Part shown: positions 1-7,060 of the stretch, piece by piece
How positions within the stretch are numbered: the first letter of the stretch is position 1
How the letters are laid out: the number at the start of each line of letters is the position of its first letter
From: Acanthamoeba lenticulata
Lineage: Eukaryota; Discosea; Longamoebia; Acanthamoebidae
Assembly: GCA_002179805.1 (NCBI GenBank)
Contig: NAVB01001016.1
Location: 1 to 14,285, forward strand
Direction of reading: 5' to 3'
Length of the DNA stretch: 14,285 nt
The notes under the pieces: generated by a model
What the model was told of the DNA's origin: nothing
What the model saw: only the letters and a program-made list of their open reading frames with translations
Database searches by the model: none
Translations under genes and position numbers: made by a program

Positions 1-717
1 CGCAGGCCGTGTCGGACCTGGCCGAGATGGCGCCCGGCACCAGCTTCCTCCCCGTCATCCCCGACACCACCGTCTCGCCCGCCCAGTACTCTCTCCTCCT
101 CCTCCTCCTTCTCTGTCTTCTTCTTCACGATGCGTGTGGAGCTGACCTCCATCGCACGACACGACGCGCGCGCACAGGGTGAAGCGCGTGGTGCTGTGCA
201 GCGGCAAGGTCTACTACGACCTCGTCAAGCAGCGCGAGACGAAGAAGATCGACGACGTGGCCGTCGTCCGCGTCGAGGTGCCGCCCCCCTCTCCCGGCGC
301 CCCTTGTCGTGCGCGACGTCGGCTGACGCGCGCACAAACACGACACGAACACGACACAAACGCGTGCAGGAATTGTCGCCGTTCCCGTACCGGGCGTTGG
401 CCGAGGAGCTGTCCAAGTACCGCAACGCCGAGTCCTACCGGTGGGTCCAGGAGGAGCCCCAGAACGCGGGCATGTGGGACTACGTGGCTCCGCGCTTCTC
501 CCGCCTCACCGCTCCCGTACGTCTTCTTTCTTCTTCTCTTTCTTCACTTCTGTCGTCTCCCCAATCATCACCGTCCGTGTTCTGATGTCGATCTCTCGTC
601 GTCATGCGTTCGCAGGTCAAGTTGGTGTCGCGTCCGCCGTCGGCCGCCCCGGCGGTGGGCCTGGGCTCCATCCACGCGCAGCAGCAGAAGGCCGTCCTGG
701 ACGGCGCCTTTGCTTGA
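1..717 (+). CDS. DHTKD1: 2-oxoglutarate/2-oxoadipate dehydrogenase E1 subunit, C-terminal end (left-truncated)
   Basis: Exons at <3-85, 178-277, 370-516 and 616-717 (TGA 715-717). The reading frame starts at base 3 and phases agree at all three introns. The protein is the transketolase C-terminal region of a thiamine-diphosphate E1: the conserved LCSGKVYYDL stretch (exon 2), VRVEELSPFP across the exon 2/3 junction, WVQEEPQNAGMWDY and PRF (exon 3), and the RPPSAAPAVGLGSIH tail (exon 4). E1 decarboxylates a 2-oxoacid and passes the acyl group to the E2 lipoyl arm in the mitochondrial matrix. The VGxGxxH segment and the terminal Phe-Ala resemble DHTKD1 (2-oxoadipate, lysine catabolism) more than animal OGDH; bacterial-type OGDH E1 is the close alternative. 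The catalytic N-terminal part lies outside the window. Family assignment is firm; substrate is inferred from memory of the family. Confidence 0.9.
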
Positions 718-741
718 AGCCCAAACAAACCAAACATCCAA

Positions 742-806
742 ACCATTTACCCTCAAAAAGCACAAATAAAAATCAAATAAAAATAAATAAGTCTAATTTA
801 TTTATT
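742..806. terminator. Shared 3' end of two convergent genes, with poly(A) signals on both strands
   Basis: Only 84 nt separate the stop codons of the E1 gene (+, 717) and the RNF37-like gene (-, 802). Plus-strand AATAAA-type motifs occur near 763-790. On the minus strand two overlapping AATAAA motifs (806-801 and 802-797) lie across the RNF37-like stop codon. The stretch is A/T-rich, in contrast to the GC-rich exons on both sides, so the two transcripts probably overlap at their 3' ends. Confidence 0.6.
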
Positions 807-3177
807 GCTGGACGCGCTGGACGCCGGAGAAGGCAAAGGGCCGATGACAGCCTGGCGCTGGGCAGGTGGCCTCTTCTGGGGCGGACTCGCGCAAGGCGAG
901 CAGGGCGCACGCCCGACAGGTGCGGTGCGCGCACGGGAGGGCCACCGCGAGCGCCGGCGGCTGCGCGCCGCAGGCCACGCACCGCAGCTGCGCCTTGTCG
1001 TCGTCCTCTTTTGGTTCCGCCACAACGGGCTTGGCGACTTGTGGGGGTGCCTCGGGCGCTTGCGGCTGGTACGAATCTGCTATCTTGTCTGCCAACGCGG
1101 ATCGGAGGTACGATCCGGCGTTCTCCGCGTCGTCATCGGCGTCATCATCGTCGATGATGAGCATAACATGGTTTGCCCGCTTGCGCTTGGTCCCACCCTT
1201 GGCCTCTGGGCCGCCGACACCACCGCTCTTGCTTTGCTCCGGTTCTTCTTTGGGTTCGTTGTCATCGTCATCGTCGTCGCTGTCAAGGGTGATGATCTCC
1301 TTGACTCGTGGCGGGGCCGAGTGTTGCGTTGTCGCCATGGCGGCTGTACTCGCCCTCTCGTCCTCGTCGTCGCTTATGATGCGCCGTCGCTTCGCCCGCG
1401 GCGACATCACAGCCGTTGCTGTTGTCATCGTCGCAGTCGCCGTCGTCGTCGTTGAGGGCGCAGGCGTGGGCGTGATCGTCGCCGTCTTCAGCCTGAGCGC
1501 TGCACCCAAGGCCGCCGCCTCAGGATCAACGCGGGCCGGGCCCGTGCTGTGGAGGTGCTTTAGGAAGGCCTCCACATGCGACTCGCGCTCTGTGCACGCA
1601 AAACCATCGTATCGTCAGCCGGCTCTGAGTCTATTCTCGGGCTGAGCGTTGCAGGCCGCACCGGGTGGCCGCCGGTAGGCGTGGACGAAACGATAGACCT
1701 CGGCCCGCAGCGTCGTGTGCTCCAGCACGTCCTCGCGCCGCAGCGGCAGGCCCTACAGCCCGCGGTCTCACCGTTGTTTGATTTTGAAACGCGTTGCGGC
1801 ATGACCGCATCAAGCGCGCGCGTACCGTGAACGGATCGGTCAAGTGCTCGCGCAGGTGGCGCTCGACTACGCCGCGGCAAGTCACGTGGCAAAGCGTCAG
1901 CAAATGGTGGAGCCTTCAAAAGGGCGGGTTGAATGGGCGTGCCGTACGGCTGGTGCGATCGACGGCGTGGCCCGAGGGCAGGAGCACGGGGTCGCACATG
2001 ACCTCGCAGGTGAGTGGGTCGATGAAGCGCTCCGGGTAGGCGTCGGAGGGCACCCGGCGCAGCTTCTCGGCCCATTCCGGGTCGGCTTGGCGCAGGTCCT
2101 GCCCCGGCCGGGGCATCGGCGGCGGTCCCAGGGGCCGCGGCTGCGGCGGGGGTCTGGCCTGTGCGGCGAGCACGCGCGCGAGATCGGCCCCGACGCGGGC
2201 CACCAGGCCGGCATCGCATGAGCCCGACGGCTGGCCCCAGACCTCGAGCCCGGCGAGGCCCACGTAGCCGCTGTGCTCCACTGCGCCGCCACCACCGCCC
2301 GCAGCAACAGACACGATCAGCCCAGAGCTCGAGAAGAGAGGAAGGGATGGGCCGTGCTTCGGTGGATGGTGAGCCGAAGCCGCCGGGCGTGGGCCAGCGC
2401 GGCCGGACGCAGCGTGATCGGCACCCGCGCGTGGGCGGGCAGCTCGGGCGGCCTGCGCACACGATGGGGAAGGGCAAAAGGTTAAGCCCCATTGGGCAGA
2501 TGATGACGATGATGACGGACCTGATGGCGTCGGGCGAAGGGAGACGCCAGCCGAGGGCGCGGGCGCGGTAGCCCGGGTTGACGAGGGCCACGGCATCGGC
2601 CTGTCCATCGGCGGTGCCTCGCGAGTGAGGCCATCTATGCGATGGTGGCGGCGAAACGGTGCAAGGGACGGACCGGGTCGTGGTCGGGCGGGGAGAGGCG
2701 GGCGGGCAGGTCGCCGTATCTGCCCAGAAAGGTCCACTGGGCGTTGTCTGCGCGTGTGATGCAGTCAACAAACAGACAAACAACAAACAAACGCAAAGGA
2801 CGGACCTGTGGAAGAAGAGGCCTCGAGCGAGATGACCTGCACGGCTCCCTGGGAGCCCACCTTGGGCCGCAGCACGATGCAGTGGACGTTCGTCTCGAGA
2901 GGAGCAAACGTGGAGACCAAAAAGTCAACAAAACAATGAACAAGCATGTGATGAACAGTACCTCAAAGGGCAGGGTGAGGACCAACTCCACCGGTGGACG
3001 CACGAAGGTCGCGCAGATGAAAGTGCCTGCGCTGTGGTGTGCACCGTGGCCGAGGAACCCAGGCAGCGTGGGCCGTCGTGACTGCAGCAGACATCCCACC
3101 TCATGCCCGTCTAGTGCCACGGCCGAGCTGGTGATCTTGGCGCCCCACTCAGCCGAAGCCCAGTTCCACTCCTCCAT
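802..3177 (-). CDS. UBOX5: RNF37/UBOX5-like E3 ubiquitin ligase (U-box plus C-terminal RING)
   Basis: Nine exons: 3177-2962, 2893-2806, 2747-2674, 2600-2521, 2452-2358, 2280-1948, 1866-1826, 1752-1662 and 1589-802. They total 1806 nt (601 aa plus TAA) with all phases consistent. The N-terminal region carries family landmarks (ALDGHEVGCLL; FVRPPVELVLTLPF; VNPGYRAR; LAGLEVWGQP at about residues 193-202). The U-box spans about 266-338 (FIDPLTCEVMCDPVLLPSGHAVD, then DPFT). The C-terminal RING has Cys543, 546, 559, His561, Cys564, 567, 582 and 587. This N-domain/U-box/RING order is that of RNF37/UBOX5, an E2-recruiting ligase, usually nuclear. The linker (about 341-540) is low-complexity and acidic, with basic NLS-like clusters (406-409, 474-477) and two SIM-like motifs (IITLD 438-442, VMLIIDDDD 481-489). 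Intron 5 needs a GC donor. Exon 7 is only 41 nt. Confidence 0.88.
1826..1866 (-). other. 41-nt micro-exon inside the U-box
   Basis: Exon 7 of the RNF37-like gene encodes ERHLREHLTDPFT. It is flanked by an acceptor ending in TAG (1867-1868) and a GTACGC donor (1825). It links VDRTS of exon 6 to GLPLRRED of exon 8 in phase and supplies the U-box Asp-Pro-Phe-Thr motif, so it must be included for a functional domain. Confidence 0.8.
2281..2357 (-). other. GC-AG intron in the RNF37-like gene
   Basis: The frame encoding LAHARRLRLTIH runs into a TGA with no usable GT donor before it, while the LEVWGQP frame resumes after the CAG at 2283-2281. A donor GCACGG at 2357-2352 gives exactly the required phase (1/2) and joins LTIHR to MEHSGYVG. 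This restores the spacing between the two conserved blocks that I recall for animal RNF37. The donor differs by one base from the GTACGG donor used by the next intron of the same gene. Confidence 0.72.
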
Positions 3178-3262
3178 CTGTTCTACAGCGCAGTTTCTTC
3201 ATGTTTTCTTTTTGTAATTTTGCTCTGTCTTGTATTTTCATTTTGTTGAGATAACGTTCGCG
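3178..3262. promoter_or_regulatory. 85-nt bidirectional promoter / 5' leaders
   Basis: This gap lies between the start codons of the RNF37-like gene (-, ATG 3177) and the membrane-protein gene (+, ATG 3263). It is T-rich on the plus strand, unlike its GC-rich neighbours. It must hold both 5' leaders and both core promoters unless these extend into the opposite gene. I see no clear TATA box. Confidence 0.6.
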
Positions 3263-4093
3263 ATGGCTCTTGGCGACCTGGTCCCCCTTGTTGTGGAGGG
3301 TGCCCTCTCTCTTATTTCGTTGGCCTGCTTGCTTTTAGTAGCTTTCCAGCCGTTCAAGAAGCCCCCGCCCCTTTCTCTCCGGTAACGCCCCTTTGAGCAG
3401 GAAGATGAAAGCATTTTGTCTTATTCTTGTCTCTTCTCCCTTCCTTCCTCTCCTGCTCAGGTATGTGGCCCTTGTGGGCTTGCTACCTCTAGCGGTCACG
3501 GCTGGCCTCTTGGCGGCAGCGCAATATGATATGCGCTACGCCGCAGCGCAGCTCTTCACCTTTTACACCGCGGCCGTAGCCGAGACGACTGGCGCGCTGG
3601 CCCTCGCCGTCATGTTCTACTCAGAGGTCAACAACAACGCCAATATCTCGCCCCAGTGGTACTTAGTCTTTCTCCTTCATCCACTACTTCAAGAGAATAA
3701 TGACGGCCTTCTTCGCCCAGGTACGCGTTGCCCACGGGTTCGTCGCCTCTGGCCATGCTCTCGGCCTACGTGCCGTCGTCCTACATCCAATTGGGCGTCT
3801 TCGCCATCCTTGGCGCCTACCTTGTTCTCTCCACGAAGCAGCTGCCTGGCCAGTCCTCGACCAGCTTGCGCTTCTCGGCCTTGGCTTGCCTGGCCGCGGC
3901 TGCCGCGCGAGTGGTGCTCGACCGCTTCGGCTCGTCTTGGCTTGACATGGTCAACGGCTCCGTCCTACGCCCGGTGGGCGTGCAGCTGTCGTCCTACCTG
4001 GTATACGAGATCCTCATGGTGGTCGCCGTGTCGTTCCTTCTCCAGCACCTGCTCAAGACCTACCAGAGCGGCATCAAGCTCAAGGCCAAGTGA
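3263..4093 (+). CDS. Polytopic membrane protein, function unknown
   Basis: Three exons, 3263-3381, 3461-3658 and 3721-4093, encode 229 aa with consistent phase 2/1 junctions (Arg40, Trp106). TGA at 4091 is followed at once by TAA. Six hydrophobic segments are visible at about residues 10-28, 41-60, 67-92, 127-143, 157-171 and 194-216, with a polar loop around 93-126. The last five residues are K-L-K-A-K, which fits a KxKxx COPI retrieval signal and so suggests the ER or early Golgi if the C-terminus is cytosolic. I do not recognise the family. The start was chosen because exon 1 is open, codes for a membrane segment and joins in phase. Both acceptors are followed directly by GTATGT or GTACGC. 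Confidence 0.75.
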
Positions 4094-4139
4094 TAAGAAG
4101 AAGAGCTGTGGAAATGATGGTGATGATGATGTATTCATG

Positions 4140-4149
4140 AAAAAAAAAA
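4140..4149 (+). repeat. A10 homopolymer in the 3' flank of the membrane-protein gene
   Basis: A run of ten A residues lies about 47 nt after the stop codon of the membrane-protein gene. It sits in the 163-nt gap between that gene and the convergent RGS gene. It is probably 3' UTR; no AATAAA is seen before it. Confidence 0.5.
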
Positions 4150-4223
4150 GTACAATGCAGACAAACAAACGTGGGGGGTACTGTAGTAGTTGTACAAACC
4201 GGATCGCGGACCATTCCTCTCTG

Positions 4224-4259
4224 GTCCTCTCCAGCGTCCTCTCCAGCTTCCTCTCCTCA
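4224..4259. repeat. 12-bp tandem repeat at the 3' end of the RGS gene
   Basis: Two perfect copies of GTCCTCTCCAGC (plus strand, 4224-4235 and 4236-4247) are followed by a degenerate third copy that runs into the stop codon (4257-4259). On the RGS transcript this reads as a GA-rich repeat directly after the stop. Confidence 0.7.
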
Positions 4260-6092
4260 CATGAGGATGCACTTCTTGTCGCCGCCGTCCCGGGACCCTT
4301 GGAGCTCTTGGGCGGACTCGGTGACCGTGTGGCGCCTCTTCATCTCATGCTTGAGGTTCTTCTTCTGCTGCTTGTCGCCCTTCTTCCTGGTCTCGCCCGT
4401 CTCCCTGTTGTGCGAAGGCAGCTCCACCTCCCCGCTGCTGGTCATGCTGTTCGAGGACGAGGCCGGCAGGTCGGCCGCGTTGCGGCGGTTAAACATGCTT
4501 CGTCGCTTCTTGATCTCCACCTTGGCGGCGCTCTCCTTGATCTCTTTGTGCTCTTCGTTCTCGCTGCCCTTGCGGCTGTTGTTTGGCGACGAACCCAAAC
4601 CCTCCATCTCGGCCAGTCCTTCATCGTCATCCAGTTCATCGTCTACAGCTGGTGGGAAAACATGCGCATGTTAGCGATGATGTCCCTTGACTGGAGGAAC
4701 CGGAGGTCGAGGTTCGTACGAGCGATCTGCTTGTAGGAGTCGCTCTTGAGGAAGTAGTCAAAGGTGCCATCCACCATGAGGATGAAGATCGCCTTCTGCG
4801 CTCGGTCGAACGTGTGTTCGCCTGGGTTCTTCAGGGCCTCTGTCAACTCCTTTCGGTCTTGGTGTGTCAGGTTGACCTGGCGAGATCGAAGAAGGGTCAG
4901 CCTCGTGGACTTCTCAACTGCGCACCGTGCGGGAGAGGTACGTACCTCATGATCAGAGGATGGTTGGAGATACTTCTGCTTGATCTCTGCCACTTTCTTA
5001 ACAATCTGGTCGTTCAGCGAGCCGTCCTTGTTCTTACTAACTGCCAGTGCGAAGAAGAACATGAGGTCAGTTCCTTGTCCGCACCCATGCTTGCAACAGA
5101 GGCTCAAACATACCAAGCTTCTTGAAACGCTCCACGTCCAGCCTGTGTGCATGAAACAACAAGAAAATGGGTGAGCAGGCGGGCGATGAGGTTGTGCAAG
5201 AGGATCACGGTCTGGACATACCAGAACATGAGGTTTTCCACGCAGTGCCGCTTCTCCAAATACTTTTTGAAGGCGCTGCGCGCCTTCTTGTCATGCAGGA
5301 TAAACTCGAGAAAATAGGCGCGGCTCATCTGCTGCGAGAGCTGCAGGAGCCTGGGCGACAGGCCGAGCGTGCTCGAGGCAGAGTCCAGTGAATCGTCCGA
5401 AGACACCGAAAGCGAGCGCGGTCTCACAGTCTGAGGCCCATTGCCCACTGTGCACAAGCCCAACGACCGTTGAGTAAGGGATCAAAGCGATCAAGCGCGA
5501 GGCGAAGCGAGGGGCAGAAGGAAATACAGGCGGGTTCTGTTGAAGCACGTTGTTGGCGGACGGAGACTTGCCAGTTGAGAGCGGGGACGGACGGCCTTCC
5601 CAACTCACTCAGCATCTTGGCCGCGCATCGAACGGGCCTATTGGCGTCGGAGGGCGTCGTGGTCGTCGTTGTGCCATCAGCCTGTTGGCTGTTGTTGACA
5701 CAACGCAAGGCGCCGCTGTGGCTGGTGCCCCTCCGGAGAAGATGCCGGTTCAGGCTTTCGAGGCGAGCATGGAGCAGATAGTCTGAGGCCTTGATGGATG
5801 GCTGGTCGTGGTAATCCCCGACCGAGGCTGATCGCTTGTCCCGACCCTTGAGGGCGAGGTTAATGTGTTGCGGGATCCGCTTCAACAAGGCCTCTTCGGC
5901 GAGGCCCAGGGAGTAGGCCGCGATCAAGTCGCTCCCCGCAGACTTCTCATCGCCGGTCGAGTGCGAACGCGAACGGTTGATGAACGTCGATTTACGTTCA
6001 GCAGAGGCCGACAGGTTGCGGGACAACGAAGCGGGTCCATGGCCGAAGGTGGGTGCCTCCTCGACCGAGGAGCTACGGCTCCTAGATTGCAT
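4257..6092 (-). CDS. RGS-domain protein with C-terminal CaaX box
   Basis: Six exons, 6092-5609, 5447-5222, 5142-5114, 5040-4946, 4876-4720 and 4648-4257, total 1383 nt (460 aa) with all phases consistent. The RGS domain spans about residues 206-329: YFLEFILHDKKARSAFKKYLEK, ENLMFW, DVERFKKL, then FDRAQKAIFILM and FDYFLKSDSYKQI. RGS proteins accelerate GTP hydrolysis on G-alpha subunits. The N-terminal 200 residues are Ser/Arg-rich and look disordered, with several RxxS and RxS sites. The C-terminal 130 residues are acidic, then basic and polar, and end in C-I-L-M (Cys457), a CaaX box of the type usually farnesylated, so membrane targeting is likely. An in-frame ATG at 6305 would add 71 residues; I prefer 6092 because the extension looks like leader sequence. 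Confidence 0.87.
5114..5142 (-). other. 29-nt micro-exon inside the RGS domain
   Basis: Exon 3 of the RGS gene carries nine complete codons plus one split base at each side. It encodes LDVERFKKL, a core alpha-helix of the RGS fold. It lies between a CAG acceptor (5145-5143) and a GTATGT donor (5113). Skipping it would shift the frame and break the domain. Confidence 0.82.
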
Positions 6093-7060
6093 GGGCTGTG
6101 ACGATGAGGCGAGCGTTTTGGTTTGGTCTAGTCGCGTCGTCCCGCTCGAGAGGCGTGACAAGGGACGCAAGAGGGCTGGGCTTCTTACGAAGTAGGCGAG
6201 GAAGGAAGAACAGAATGAGCTTGATCGAGGAAGGCGTACAAGAACTGCTTGGCTTGTGTGTGAGAACTGCACCGGAGGCGAAGAGATTTTGTCGCGAGGA
6301 ACCACGCAGCGCGGTAACGGCTAATATTACCTGCTCGACGACCGTTGTTGCGGCGAACCATGAAAGGTAGAAACGCATTTCCATTTTAAGTCATGCACCT
6401 TCTATGGACATTGTAGGTCCATATCTGTTGGCCTCCACGTCATACGCGTGAGGTTCCGTACGGAATTTAAGATCTTTTCGGGTTCTCCTCTACCCGGCGG
6501 ACAGCGAGGAATTCCTCAAGCCTGGACTTGTAGCCTGCGTTGATCGTAGGAAACGTAGCCGTTCGTGGAAATAGCACACCCAGAAAATGAGCTGGCGTTT
6601 TGTCAGCTTCCGCTCAGAAAGGCTAACATCACGCGGAAAGCCAATAAGGCGAAACCACACTCCGGTTATTGGGCACGCGTAGTCGCGATCACAGGCACCG
6701 CGGGTTGAGCTGCAACGAAGAATGAGCACATACCTTACATGCGTGGAATGCTCGCACGAAGATATGCCAGGAATGTCACCAAAGCGGGCCAGGTCTGCCC
6801 AACCATGGACCGGCGCCCCTTCGGCTAACTCGTGTCAGAAGAATCGACGCTGGTGGGGCAACGTGGGAGTCGATCCAGGAAGTGACCAGTTTCGCATCCT
6901 CAGCGTCAAGATCAACTGACAACGTCCCTCGTTGCGCTCATCTGAAGCAAAGGTGCGCCACTTCGTCTCTAAAGTCACAACCAGTCAATTAGCACGCATT
7001 AGATCGGCAGAAGGAACCTAATGGGGTTGGTTTCCTTCACGAAAAGGTGACTGAGTCGGG
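6093..7060. promoter_or_regulatory. 968-nt divergent intergenic region (RGS / dual kinase)
   Basis: This is a head-to-head gap between the start codons of the RGS gene (-) and the dual-kinase gene (+). It is visibly less GC-rich than the exons and must contain both promoters. I see no tRNA, no convincing gene and no clear TATA box. The longest reading frames are short and lack recognisable features. A short upstream ORF lies at 7021-7050. Confidence 0.5.
7021..7050 (+). promoter_or_regulatory. Upstream ORF in the kinase leader
   Basis: ATG at 7021 opens a nine-codon ORF (MGLVSFTKR, stop TGA 7048-7050) that ends 10 nt before the chosen kinase start at 7061, in a different frame. If transcription starts upstream of 7021, ribosomes would meet this ORF first, which could lower or regulate kinase translation. 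Nothing in the sequence shows where transcription starts. Confidence 0.35.

Noticed and set aside
805..1645. Long plus-strand frames opposite the last RNF37-like exon
   Set aside because: They are antisense shadows of the acidic linker and RING. The Val/Ser/Leu runs come from reverse complements of Asp-rich codons.
1560..2786. 408-codon minus-strand open frame
   Set aside because: It runs through several introns of the RNF37-like gene and mixes frames. Only short parts match the conserved family blocks, which lie in other frames elsewhere.
3393..4736. 447-codon plus-strand frame
   Set aside because: It reads through both introns of the membrane-protein gene in part, then through the 3' flank and antisense to the RGS gene. 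Only its first part shares frame with exon 2.
6093..6305. 71-residue N-terminal extension of the RGS protein from ATG 6305
   Set aside because: It is in frame, but the composition resembles untranslated leader. I kept the downstream ATG at 6092; 5' RACE would decide.
6490..6729. 79-codon open frame on the minus strand in the RGS/kinase gap
   Set aside because: It has a somewhat protein-like composition but no motif, no splice partners in frame that I could find, and no support beyond being open. It could be a small gene, but this is not shown.
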